From Fontivivens sp964399735 (GTDB lineage Bacteria; Zhuqueibacterota; Zhuqueibacteria; Residuimicrobiales; Krinioviventaceae), in NCBI GenBank assembly GCA_964399735.1, contig CAYNSO010000007.1, positions 3,776 to 67,775 on the forward strand: DNA of 64,000 nucleotides. The letters are read 5' to 3'. Of the stretch, positions 1 to 8,914 are shown piece after piece. A program made the position numbers and the translations under genes. How positions within the stretch are numbered: position 1 is the first letter of the stretch; the number at the start of each line of letters is the position of its first letter. Below the pieces are notes generated by a model. The model saw only the letters and a program-made list of their open reading frames with translations. It was not told the origin of the DNA and made no database searches.

Positions 1-591
1 GTTAATATTATTGGCGGAGCCCCATATAATAAATTACACGAAGGCCCGCAGGAGATGCACATAGTTATTCTTGATAACGGCCGTTCCCGCATCCTGGCCG
101 ATCCGCAATTGCGGGAAACCCTGTTTTGCATTCGCTGCGGCGCCTGTTTAAACATCTGCCCGGTCTATCAACAGGTTGGCGGTCATGCTTATGGCTGGGT
201 ATATATGGGACCGATTGGCATAACGCTCATTCCACAATATCTCGGAGAAAAACAAGGCCGTTATGCCCCATTTGTTTCGAGTCTGTGCTGTGCCTGCTTT
301 GAAAACTGCCCGGTGCGCATCAACATCCCCCATCATGCTCTCAAATTACGCAACCGGATAGTTGATAAAGGTTATTCCATGAAAATTGAAAAACTCGGTA
401 TCAATGCCTGGGCGTTTCTGGCTAAACATCCGCGTTTATACCGATTTGCCACCTGGTTTCCGGGTAAAATTCAGCTCTTGTTGCCCAAAGGCATGGCATT
501 CCCGGCTCCAGGTTATTTCCGGCAGCGCTCACTGGGTATTTTTGATGGAAAAGGTTTCCGCAAACGGTTTCGCCAATTACAGAAAAAATAA
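1..591 (+). CDS. lutB: LutB-like iron-sulfur protein of lactate oxidation (C-terminal part, cut by window edge)
   Basis: This is the C-terminal part of a LutB-type protein, the electron-transferring ferredoxin-like subunit of the LutABC L-lactate (2-hydroxyacid) oxidation complex. The reading frame is open from base 1 through to the stop at 591, so the gene begins outside the window; the ATG at 55 is internal. Two cysteine clusters are visible, one reading CIRCGACLNICP and a second reading CCACFENCP, as expected for two [4Fe-4S] centres. They are followed by a basic C-terminal tail of the type seen in LutB. A lutC gene lies downstream at 8205, but three unrelated genes separate the two. Family assignment is strong. 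Substrate (lactate versus another 2-hydroxyacid) is inference. Confidence 0.85.
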   Translation, partial: VNIIGGAPYNKLHEGPQEMHIVILDNGRSRILADPQLRETLFCIRCGACLNICPVYQQVGGHAYGWVYMGPIGITLIPQYLGEKQGRYAPFVSSLCCACFENCPVRINIPHHALKLRNRIVDKGYSMKIEKLGINAWAFLAKHPRLYRFATWFPGKIQLLLPKGMAFPAPGYFRQRSLGIFDGKGFRKRFRQLQKK

Positions 592-1027
592 ACTAAACGA
601 ATTGTGAGCTGTGACCGGACTCTTGAATACAAATTTACCACGATGAACTATTTGCTATTTCTCAGATACAAAAAAAATTTTAATAGGAATTTTATTATTT
701 TTTTGTAACATTATTCTTGACTATAAGCATAAAATTGTTTATATAATAGTCACAGGTGTTTTGGGTATTACTGGTTATTTATTAATAACCGAAATATTAC
801 AGTCTGGAATATCACATTATTGAGTTATAACTGAATTAAAAATCTGGCAACAAATAATGAAAAAAATTCTCATTCATATAAAACGAATTTCTTGTTCAAT
901 AATAAATAACAAAAAAATACTATGAAACGGAGGTGGTCTGCAAAAAAACGTATAGTAAATATTAATTAAATGTTGTACAGGGTAAACTCATGTTAAAAAA
1001 AACAAAATTCATTTTGGGAGAGAAGAG
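592..1027. other. AT-rich intergenic leader upstream of the CBM9 surface protein
   Basis: About 435 bases without a credible gene. It holds a candidate promoter (717-747) and a small perfect inverted repeat at 773-790 (GGTTATT, four-base loop, AATAACC). The rest is very AT-rich. If the promoter is right, the transcript carries an unusually long leader of roughly 270 bases before the ATG at 1028. A good ribosome-binding site (GGGAGAG) sits just upstream of that ATG. Confidence 0.5.
717..747 (+). promoter_or_regulatory. Candidate sigma-70-like promoter
   Basis: TTGACT at 717-722 and TATAAT at 742-747, separated by 19 bases, which is longer than the ideal 17. The two boxes are good matches individually, but the region is AT-rich, so chance matches are possible. 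It would drive the CBM9-containing gene at 1028. Confidence 0.35.
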
Positions 1028-3841
1028 ATGAAAAAAGTACTATTTACCTTTGTTACACTGTTATTTTTAGCCACCAGCCTTACATTTGGCCAGATTGCCA
1101 ATGTAATCTTTGATTTTGAAGAATCAGCTGGTAATTGGGGCATTGGCTGGGGAGCAAGTGTTACCAGCGTAGCCCAAACCAATCATGCCGAATTCGGCGG
1201 TGTTCTTGAAGTTGTCTGCGCTGTTGATACTTTTAGCGCTACTGCTGTTCGTGTTGATGGTGTAAATCTCGGCTGGACCGTTGCTGATGGCGGCCCCGAG
1301 TTCGTAACCATTGATGTTTACGTTCCTGCAGATTTCCCGGATAGTTCTTTCATCCAGTTCTATATGATGGACAGAACTCACTGGAGTTGGAAACGCAATT
1401 TGTATTCCCCGACGAGACTTGAAGGCGGTCGTAAAATGTTCAAAGGCGGCTGGAACACATTAACCTTTGAATTGGCAAGAGAAAACCAGGTTGATCCTGA
1501 CAATTTCACTCCGACAGCAGTGCAAACAGGTTTGGAATTCCAGATTTTCGAACCCTGGGCTGGCTCTGTACTGATTGATAATGTTACAGCGTGGGAGGGC
1601 GGCAAAGTACTATGGGATTTCAGCGAAAACATTACCGGTTTTGGTAAATGGGATAAATATCTAACATTGTCCCACGCAGATGACGCAGGCAATGGCGTTC
1701 TCCAGGTTGATGTTGCGGTAGATTCCGCTACTCTTGCTGCCGGCACCGATGCCGTTGTTTTCCCGGATGTAAAATATACCTGGACAGATTCCACCGTTGG
1801 CGAATACCTGTTCGCCGCCGATGTATTCTTCCCGGCAGATTTCCCGGACAGCGGTTTTGTTCAGTTCTTCCAGATGGATAAAGCTAACTGGAACTGGCAA
1901 CGGACAATTTATGGCCCGTATGAAAGAGACGCCTTTGGCGGCGATGCTTCGACTCTGGTTAAAAGAGGCGCCTGGAACACCCTGGTATTTGAAGTAAAAC
2001 TGCAAAATGGCATTAATCCGACTACTTTTACCCCATGGGCAAATGCTCAGGCCGGTATGGAAATCAACCCCCAGGGCGATTATACCGGAACATTCCTGCT
2101 GGATAATATCCGCTTCTATCCAAAACAGGAATCTATCATTGTTGTCGATGGCGAAAAAGACGATTTCTATACAGAATTGACAGGCCCGGATGACGGTTAT
2201 CTGCAAATGCGCTGGTTCACCTATACCCAGGGCGATATTCATAAAATTGCCGATAATGATCAGGATCTTTCTGCAAAACTGTGGGCAGCATGGGATGAAG
2301 AATGGTTCTATGTTTACGAAGAAGTTACCGACGATACAGTCTCGATGGCCGGCGATCAACTCTGGAAAAATGACCAAATCGAGCTTAAAATCGATCCGAT
2401 TCCTGATGACAGCACCAAAACCAGCAATTTTGAAACCCGTTTATCTGCACTTGGTGTTGCCGATGTTCCCACCACAGCAAAAGCAGACGATATGAATAAT
2501 ATTGCCGACAGTCTGAAACAATTCGCCCGTAAACAAACCGCAACCGGCTATGTTCTGGAATTTGCCATTAAATGGGAAGCCATGAAACTTGGCACCGAAA
2601 CAATTACCCCGGGTGTTGGCAATGTGTTTGGCGCCACCCTGCAAAACCATGATAATGACGGCGATGTTGAACGTGATGCTACCGTTTGCTGGGGCGCAGT
2701 TCTGAATGACGACGCCTGGAAAACCCCCAAATACCTGGGCACTGTTGAATTCCTGGCAGATAATAAATTACAGTTTATTCCGACCAATAACATGACCGGC
2801 GTTACCAACAACATGCCTTATGACGGTTCTTTCCCGGCGCTTGCTATTGACGCCAAAAAAGACCCGTTGTACGTTACTCATAAAACCCCGGATGAAGGCC
2901 ATATCCATATTCCCGCAAGAGCCTTTAATGACTCTGGCGCACCGAAAAACAACAAAGACCTTTCCGCTTTGGTATGGGTAGCATGGGACACTACGTACCT
3001 GTATTTCTATGAAGAAGTTGCCGATGATACTGTTTCCGGCTCTAATGCTACACATTACTTTAATGACAAGTTTGAATTAAAGATAGACCCGGATCCATCA
3101 CAAGCAGCAACAGCAGGTATTGTTGATATTGGTATCACTGCCCTCGATAGCGCAGATGTAGATACAACAAAATATGCCGGTGTTTTAAATCGTGCAGCCG
3201 GCGATTTCGCCCGCAGAAAAACCAATAATGGCTATGCTCTGGAAATTCGCGTAAAATGGTCAGATATTGTTACAACCGGTACTGCCGCTCGCGGCCCGAT
3301 TGTTCCGGCGGTAGGCAACACTTTTGGTATGTCCATTTTACAGCATGATAATGATTCCGTAAACCGCTCTGCTTCCATTCAATGGTCAGCTGTTTTGGGC
3401 GACGCTGTTTGGAAAGATCCGCAGATGCTCGGTACTGTAGAATTCATGCCGGACAACAAATTAAAGCTCATTCCTGTAAACGCCATTACCGGTGTTGCCA
3501 ATGACAGCGCCGAGGCATGGTATGATCCGACTGGTATCCTTAATGTCAGCGTAAAAGAAAATACCAAGATGGTTGCTTCCGAATTCCAATTAATGCAAAA
3601 TTACCCGAACCCGTTCAACCCGACCACAACCATTTCTTTCTCGATTGTAAAGAACGGCCTGGTTCGTTTGACGGTGTTTGACATTCTCGGAAGAGAAGTT
3701 TCTACATTAGTTAATGAAGTAAAACCTGCCGGCAGCTATGATGTATCTTTTAATGCAAAAGAACTGGCCAGCGGTGTTTATTTCTATAAACTGGAAAGCA
3801 ACAACAATGTAAAAACCCATAAAATGTTATTGATCAAGTAA
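1028..3841 (+). CDS. Secreted multi-domain carbohydrate-binding protein with two CBM9-like domains and a T9SS sorting domain
   Basis: A 937-residue exported protein with a signal peptide ending near residue 21 (FGQ). Residues about 25-190 and 195-365 form two related beta-sandwich modules, sharing a DVYVPADFPDSxFIQF / DVFFPADFPDSGFVQF motif, that resemble carbohydrate-binding jelly rolls. Residues about 375-590 and 610-830 are two CBM9/DOMON-like domains, each with a 'W-AWD--W-YFYEEV-DDTV' pattern. The last 85 residues are a type IX secretion sorting domain (QNYPNPFNPTTTISF near residue 857, ending in KMLLIK). I see no catalytic module, so it is probably a surface glycan-binding protein rather than an enzyme. 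The GH10 xylanase two genes downstream carries the same type of sorting domain, suggesting that both act on xylan at the cell surface. The ATG follows a clear GGGAG ribosome-binding site. Confidence 0.8.
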   Translation: MKKVLFTFVTLLFLATSLTFGQIANVIFDFEESAGNWGIGWGASVTSVAQTNHAEFGGVLEVVCAVDTFSATAVRVDGVNLGWTVADGGPEFVTIDVYVPADFPDSSFIQFYMMDRTHWSWKRNLYSPTRLEGGRKMFKGGWNTLTFELARENQVDPDNFTPTAVQTGLEFQIFEPWAGSVLIDNVTAWEGGKVLWDFSENITGFGKWDKYLTLSHADDAGNGVLQVDVAVDSATLAAGTDAVVFPDVKYTWTDSTVGEYLFAADVFFPADFPDSGFVQFFQMDKANWNWQRTIYGPYERDAFGGDASTLVKRGAWNTLVFEVKLQNGINPTTFTPWANAQAGMEINPQGDYTGTFLLDNIRFYPKQESIIVVDGEKDDFYTELTGPDDGYLQMRWFTYTQGDIHKIADNDQDLSAKLWAAWDEEWFYVYEEVTDDTVSMAGDQLWKNDQIELKIDPIPDDSTKTSNFETRLSALGVADVPTTAKADDMNNIADSLKQFARKQTATGYVLEFAIKWEAMKLGTETITPGVGNVFGATLQNHDNDGDVERDATVCWGAVLNDDAWKTPKYLGTVEFLADNKLQFIPTNNMTGVTNNMPYDGSFPALAIDAKKDPLYVTHKTPDEGHIHIPARAFNDSGAPKNNKDLSALVWVAWDTTYLYFYEEVADDTVSGSNATHYFNDKFELKIDPDPSQAATAGIVDIGITALDSADVDTTKYAGVLNRAAGDFARRKTNNGYALEIRVKWSDIVTTGTAARGPIVPAVGNTFGMSILQHDNDSVNRSASIQWSAVLGDAVWKDPQMLGTVEFMPDNKLKLIPVNAITGVANDSAEAWYDPTGILNVSVKENTKMVASEFQLMQNYPNPFNPTTTISFSIVKNGLVRLTVFDILGREVSTLVNEVKPAGSYDVSFNAKELASGVYFYKLESNNNVKTHKMLLIK

Positions 3842-3873
3842 TTCTTTTTCTCTGACATTTTGTAATAATACCT

Positions 3874-3909
3874 TGCCCGGGTGTGATAGTACCAGTTTCA
3901 CCCCGGGCA
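3874..3909 (+). terminator. Hairpin terminator after the CBM9 gene
   Basis: TGCCCGGG at 3874-3881 pairs perfectly with CCCGGGCA at 3902-3909 around a 20-base loop. It is followed by a T-rich stretch (TGTTTGT). It lies 33 bases after the stop codon and before the next gene. Confidence 0.6.
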
Positions 3910-3955
3910 TGTTTGTATAAACAGTTCAACATCGACATCACTCGAAAACCAGACA

Positions 3956-5887
3956 ATGAAAACAAAAAAAAAACACAAGCCCGCAATACAAAAGCAACCG
4001 GCGGGAAAAGCGGCGGCTCCGCTTTCTGTCGCTAAAAAACGCGCTTTTACAATTTTTATGCTGTTGGTTCCCATCTTATTTTTTGTGCTGCTGGAAGCCG
4101 GTTTGCAAATTTTTCACTACGGTATTGATACGCAATTGTTCATTTCCATCCCGGATGAAACATCACGTTTTTACGGGATCAATACCGAGGTGGGGAAACG
4201 CTATTTTTACCGCGAGAATTTCAATCCCTCGCCTCGCAAAGACCTGTTTCTGAAAGCAAAACCGGCAAACGGTTACCGCATTTTTGTACTGGGTGGATCA
4301 ACCACCGCCGGTTTTCCTTACGGAAACAATATCACATTCACCCGCATCCTGGGCAAACGTCTGGCAGATACCTTCCCGGATCGGCATATCGAAGTCGTCA
4401 ACACCGCGCTAACCGCCATCAACAGTTATACCTTGCTCGATTTTTTAGATGAAATCCTTGCCCAAAAGCCCGATGCCCTGCTTGTCTATGCCGGGCATAA
4501 TGAATTTTACGGCGCCCTTGGCGTAGCGTCAATGGAATCGTTAGGGCGATTCAGACCGGTCGTTAAGCTCTTTTTAAAACTCAAAAATTATAAAACCCTT
4601 ATCTTGATTCGCAATCTTGCCGGACGCTTGTATATGGCCGTGCATGGCGTTAACTCCGCCGCTAGAATGCAGGATCCTATGAAAACCGTCATGTCGCGTA
4701 TGGTGGGAGATAAAGCAATAACCCTGGATAGCCCCCTTTATAAAGCAGGGAAAAAACAATTCCAGGCCAACCTGGGTGAAATTCTGGCAAAAGCACAGGC
4801 CGCAAAAGTTCCGGTTCTGGTCAGCGAACTGGTTAGCAACATCAGCGACCAGCCGCCGTTCACTTCCACAGCAAGCGATACCCTGCCCCCGGCGGCGGCT
4901 GTCTTTGCCCGGGCGCAAAAACTGGAGCAAGAGCGGCAGTATGATAAAGCCAGGGTTGCTTATTATCGAGCCAAAGACCTGGACGCCCTGCGTTTTCGCG
5001 CTACTGAAGATTTTAACGAAATCATTCGCAACACCGCAGCTGCTTATGGGGCGTCGGTTGTGCCTATGCAAGCTGTTTTTACAGAGGCCTCTCCTAATGG
5101 CTTGATCGGCAATTCTCTAATACATGAGCATCTTCACCCCAATATTGATGGCTATTTTTTAATGGCCGATGCTTTTTTTCAAACCATGAAGCGGGAGAAT
5201 TTTTTAGCGCAAGAATGGCCAATTGCCAAAATCAAACCCGCTACTTTCTATCGTGTGAACTGGGGCTATACCAGCCTGGATAGTATTTATGCCGCCTTAT
5301 CGGTAGTGCAGCTAAAAGGAAGCTGGCCTTTTACCACCAGCGGCCCGAATGTCGCCCTGGCGCAGTATACGCCAATAAGCAAGCAGGATTCCATTGCCCT
5401 GCGCATTATGCAAACCGGCGAATCCACTTTGGAACTGGGGCATCTGGAAATGGCAAACTGGTACAAACAACAGGGAGAAACGGAAAAAGCCCTGGCAGAA
5501 TACCAGGCCCTGGTATACACTGTGCCTTATCTTGACCTTTTTTATGAACCTTATTTGGAATTGCTGCTCAACTCCGGGCAACATGAACGCGCCGAACAAA
5601 TGCTGGCAGAAGCATTAAAATACAATGATTCAGGCTTTATTTACAAATGGCTCGGACAAATTCAACTGGCATTGAACAATACTGCCGAAGGAATTGCCAA
5701 CCTGCAAAAAGCTCGCCTGCAATTGCCAAATGATGATCAATTATTATTTAATTTGTGCCGCGCCTATTATAAATCATTTCAATTCACACAGGGAGACGCC
5801 GTACTGGCTCGTTTGCAAAAGTTAATACCCGGCTCCCCGGCTATCACAGAGTTGGAAGATTTAAAACGGGAACTGGCCGATGGTTGA
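3956..5887 (+). CDS. Membrane-anchored SGNH/GDSL-hydrolase-like protein with C-terminal TPRs
   Basis: A 643-residue protein with a lysine-rich cytoplasmic N-terminus, one transmembrane segment at about 29-50 and an extracytoplasmic SGNH-type domain. The nucleophile block reads VLGGSTTAG, with the serine at about 115. The Asn block is VYAGHNEFYG at about 178-186. The final His block is EHLHPNIDGY at about 391-400. After about residue 490 the sequence becomes helical with tetratricopeptide-like repeats (for example EKALAEYQALV and AEGIANLQKAR). SGNH enzymes are esterases or O-acyltransferases acting on glycans or lipids; which one applies here cannot be read from the sequence. It lies between two T9SS xylan-related genes, which is consistent with glycan deacetylation or acyl transfer but does not prove it. 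The upstream ribosome-binding site is weak. Confidence 0.7.
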   Translation: MKTKKKHKPAIQKQPAGKAAAPLSVAKKRAFTIFMLLVPILFFVLLEAGLQIFHYGIDTQLFISIPDETSRFYGINTEVGKRYFYRENFNPSPRKDLFLKAKPANGYRIFVLGGSTTAGFPYGNNITFTRILGKRLADTFPDRHIEVVNTALTAINSYTLLDFLDEILAQKPDALLVYAGHNEFYGALGVASMESLGRFRPVVKLFLKLKNYKTLILIRNLAGRLYMAVHGVNSAARMQDPMKTVMSRMVGDKAITLDSPLYKAGKKQFQANLGEILAKAQAAKVPVLVSELVSNISDQPPFTSTASDTLPPAAAVFARAQKLEQERQYDKARVAYYRAKDLDALRFRATEDFNEIIRNTAAAYGASVVPMQAVFTEASPNGLIGNSLIHEHLHPNIDGYFLMADAFFQTMKRENFLAQEWPIAKIKPATFYRVNWGYTSLDSIYAALSVVQLKGSWPFTTSGPNVALAQYTPISKQDSIALRIMQTGESTLELGHLEMANWYKQQGETEKALAEYQALVYTVPYLDLFYEPYLELLLNSGQHERAEQMLAEALKYNDSGFIYKWLGQIQLALNNTAEGIANLQKARLQLPNDDQLLFNLCRAYYKSFQFTQGDAVLARLQKLIPGSPAITELEDLKRELADG

Positions 5888-6017
5888 TAACAATTCATCC
5901 TTATAAATTTCCAGACTCGATTAAGGTAAATATGTTGCTTTTTTGCTCTGAATTTTTAACATTATAATTCAAAACGTTCTATAAACTTTATAATAATTAT
6001 TAAAAAAGAGAACAAAA

Positions 6018-8195
6018 ATGAATAAGCAAATATATATATTCAATTTGTTACTGATACTCCTCATTACCGGTATTTTAACAATACCGCTTTTTGCAGTTGA
6101 AGACAGCTATCATCTGCAATTGCGCAATCAACTCGAAACTGATTACAACATTGTTGGTGGCGAATGGGTATTAACCGACCAGGAAAAATCTACCAATCAA
6201 TTAACAAATTTAGCCGCCGTGTCCAAAAAAACCGAAAACTGGAACGGCTTGGAACCCTTTACAGAAATTGTGCGGTTGACTGTAACTCAAAAAGGGGCTA
6301 ATGCGTGGGATAATGCCGTTCGCTTTGCTACCAGGACGACAATCAATAAAGATGACGTTATTTTACTGGTGATATGGGTTCGCGGCATTCAAGGCGAAGA
6401 GGGGCTGGGTAGAATTCAACATATATTTGAAATGACTACTGATCCCTACAGTAAAGATCTGGATATTGGACAGGAACCGGCTGCCGAATGGCAGCAATGG
6501 ATGTTACCATTTCAGGCCGGAAAAGATCATGCTGTCGGCCAGGCCCGCTACCAGATCAATATGGGCTATATGCAGCAGGTTATTGAAATTGCCGGGCTGG
6601 CATTGATCAATTATGGTAACAAATATTCCCTGGATGACCTGCCGCGTTCGATATACGATCTGGATTACGAAGGCCGAGACCTGAATGCTCCCTGGCGGGC
6701 GGAAGCACAACAACGAATTGAGCAATATCGTAAAACACCAATTAACATTCAGGTTATTAATAAAAATGACCAGCCCGTTAAAAATGCCACGGTACAGCTC
6801 AACATGCTGCAACACGAATTCGGTTTTGGTACTGCCATTGCGGTTTCCCGAATGTTGGAAAATTCTGCCGATGCAAATATTTATCTTGAAAAAATGGAAA
6901 ACCTGTCCGGCAACGGCAAAACTTTTAATATTGTCGTTCTCGAAAATGCCCTGAAATGGCCGACATGGGAAAATCCCTGGTGGTCTGGTGGAAAAGATGG
7001 TACCGCCTCGGTTGTGGAATGGTTTCGCGACCGGGACATCAAAGTTCGCGGCCATAACCTGGTGTGGCCGGGTTTTACCTATCTTCCCGATGATATTGAA
7101 GAATTCCAGGCCGACACGACCTACATCAGGAACAGAATTTTCGATCATATTGAGGAAATTACCGGCTATCCGGGTATTTATGGTGAAATTGTGGAATGGG
7201 ATGTGATCAATGAAGCCGCACACAATTTTGACCTGGAAAATATCTTTGGTTCCAGGCAAATTTATATCGACTGGTTCAACCAGGCCAAACTCGGCGACCC
7301 GAACGCTCTGTTATATATCAATGATTATAATATTATTATTAATGGCGGCAGCAATCTTGCTTCCCGGCAACGCTATAAAGAATTGATTCAATATCTTTTA
7401 GATAACGACGCCCCACTCGATGGGATAGGTATCCAGGGCCATTTTAGCTCGCCGTTAACTGCCCCGGCCAAAGTGTTTGATATTTTGCAGGAATTTAGCG
7501 TCTATAATAAAGATATTAGTATCACCGAATATGACGCTGTCGATGTCCCCGCAGAACTGGCCGCCGATTATATGCGCGACCTGTTGACGATATGCTTCAG
7601 TCATCCGGCTGTGAAAAACTTTTTAATGTGGGGTTTCTGGGACGGCCAGCATTGGGGCGATGATGCGCCGATTTTTAAACAGGATTGGACGCTAAAACCT
7701 TCAGGCGAGGTGTTCATCAATCAAGTCTTTAATGAATGGTGGACCAATGCAACCGGCAGCACCAATGCCCAGGGTCTGTTTACTACCGGCGGGTTCCTCG
7801 GTAAATACGAGGTCGTTGTCGATGTTGATAACATCCATACTGTACAGACTGTAAACCTGAATAAATCGACAGGCGTCATTACCGTTAAATTGGATAGTGA
7901 TGTAACGGATGTTAGCAAAGATAAAACTGCCATGGCTTTCAGTCTCGCACAGAATTATCCAAACCCGTTCAATCCGGTTACAATAATCAAATATTCTATA
8001 CCTGTCCCTGTGCAAGCCAGGTTGGAGATCATCAACATCAACGGACAAACAGTTGCCGTTCCGGTCAACAAATATCATCCGGCTGGAGATTATGAAATTA
8101 AATTTGATGCCGCTCAATTGCCGGCCGGCGTTTATTTTTATCGGCTTACAGCCGGTGTTAACAGCAAAATTTTTAAAATGACTTTATTGAAATAA
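6018..8195 (+). CDS. Secreted GH10 endo-1,4-beta-xylanase with T9SS sorting domain
   Basis: A 725-residue xylanase of glycoside hydrolase family 10, which cuts internal beta-1,4 bonds of xylan with retention. A signal peptide ends near residue 26. Residues about 40-210 resemble a family 4/9-type carbohydrate-binding jelly roll. The (beta/alpha)8 barrel follows from about 240 to 585. The proton donor is Glu399 in WDVINEA, and the nucleophile is Glu504 in SITEYD. RGHNLVWPG and GIQGHF are further GH10 signatures. The final 80 residues carry the QNYPNPFNPVT type IX sorting domain, so the enzyme should be exported and attached to the cell surface. Its stop codon is only nine bases before the lutC start, implying co-transcription with lactate-oxidation genes. 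Confidence 0.93.
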   Translation: MNKQIYIFNLLLILLITGILTIPLFAVEDSYHLQLRNQLETDYNIVGGEWVLTDQEKSTNQLTNLAAVSKKTENWNGLEPFTEIVRLTVTQKGANAWDNAVRFATRTTINKDDVILLVIWVRGIQGEEGLGRIQHIFEMTTDPYSKDLDIGQEPAAEWQQWMLPFQAGKDHAVGQARYQINMGYMQQVIEIAGLALINYGNKYSLDDLPRSIYDLDYEGRDLNAPWRAEAQQRIEQYRKTPINIQVINKNDQPVKNATVQLNMLQHEFGFGTAIAVSRMLENSADANIYLEKMENLSGNGKTFNIVVLENALKWPTWENPWWSGGKDGTASVVEWFRDRDIKVRGHNLVWPGFTYLPDDIEEFQADTTYIRNRIFDHIEEITGYPGIYGEIVEWDVINEAAHNFDLENIFGSRQIYIDWFNQAKLGDPNALLYINDYNIIINGGSNLASRQRYKELIQYLLDNDAPLDGIGIQGHFSSPLTAPAKVFDILQEFSVYNKDISITEYDAVDVPAELAADYMRDLLTICFSHPAVKNFLMWGFWDGQHWGDDAPIFKQDWTLKPSGEVFINQVFNEWWTNATGSTNAQGLFTTGGFLGKYEVVVDVDNIHTVQTVNLNKSTGVITVKLDSDVTDVSKDKTAMAFSLAQNYPNPFNPVTIIKYSIPVPVQARLEIININGQTVAVPVNKYHPAGDYEIKFDAAQLPAGVYFYRLTAGVNSKIFKMTLLK

Positions 8196-8204
8196 GGAAT
8201 ACTT

Positions 8205-8888
8205 ATGAACTCTAGTCGAACCGCGATTCTCAACAAAATTAAAAAAGCTGTGAAAAATCCATCTCAATTACCTGATGTGCCGGATGATAATGAAATAAAG
8301 CTTAATGATAGCCTGAAAGCAATCACGCCAACCGACCGTGAAGGTTTACGAACTCTATTTGAAAAAGAATTGCTGGCTGTTTCCGGTGAATTTATCCGGG
8401 TTTCATCAACTGAAGCGCTGGTTGCCAATCTTGCCGGGGACTTGCAAAGCAAACAATACCGCACCCTGATTTTAACCAATAATAAAAATACAAACCATGC
8501 GGCAAAGCAACTACAAGCCGAATACTCTGATATTAATTATATCAGGGCAACGGAACTGGAAGCTGATGCGCGTAAAAACAAACTCGCCTTTGCCGATGCT
8601 GCCCTGGTGGGTGTGGATTACGCCATTGCCGATACCGCTTCCCTGGCGGTGTTGCAGGCCAATTCCGACAGCATGTTTCCGCATTTTCTACCCGATTGTG
8701 TCTATGTAATCATTACGCAAAACCAAATTGTTGCAAATCTGTTTGAGTTGTTTGCACAAATTCCTGCAGATACAGCTAAAAACATGCTGCTGATTACCGG
8801 GCCCAGCCGAACGGCAGACATTGAAAAAATTATTATCCTCGGCGCTCATGGCCCTCGCCGCCTGGTTGTTTACTGGCTTGAAGAATAA
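8205..8888 (+). CDS. lutC: LutC-like LUD-domain protein
   Basis: A 227-residue LUD-domain protein, the third subunit type of the LutABC lactate-utilisation complex. The typical C-terminal half is present: DYAIADTASLAV, then LPDCVYVIITQNQIV, and the ITGPSRTADIE motif with LGAHGPRRLVVYW. The start follows AAGGAA at good spacing and lies nine bases after the xylanase stop. The 3' neighbour aconitase starts 26 bases after its stop, so the gene appears to be part of an operon running from GH10 to the dehydrogenase at 11645. LutA is not in this window; LutB ends at 591. Confidence 0.85.
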   Translation: MNSSRTAILNKIKKAVKNPSQLPDVPDDNEIKLNDSLKAITPTDREGLRTLFEKELLAVSGEFIRVSSTEALVANLAGDLQSKQYRTLILTNNKNTNHAAKQLQAEYSDINYIRATELEADARKNKLAFADAALVGVDYAIADTASLAVLQANSDSMFPHFLPDCVYVIITQNQIVANLFELFAQIPADTAKNMLLITGPSRTADIEKIIILGAHGPRRLVVYWLEE

Positions 8889-8914
8889 CAATAACAGAAT
8901 GATATGGAGTAACA

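Noticed and set aside
1661..2377. Long antisense open frame (238 codons) inside the CBM9 gene
   Set aside because: It mirrors the codon structure of a clearly real gene on the other strand, has no ribosome-binding site and no recognisable domain.
6504..7259. Long antisense open frame (251 codons) inside the xylanase gene
   Set aside because: Shadow of the GH10 coding sequence; no start signal or domain.
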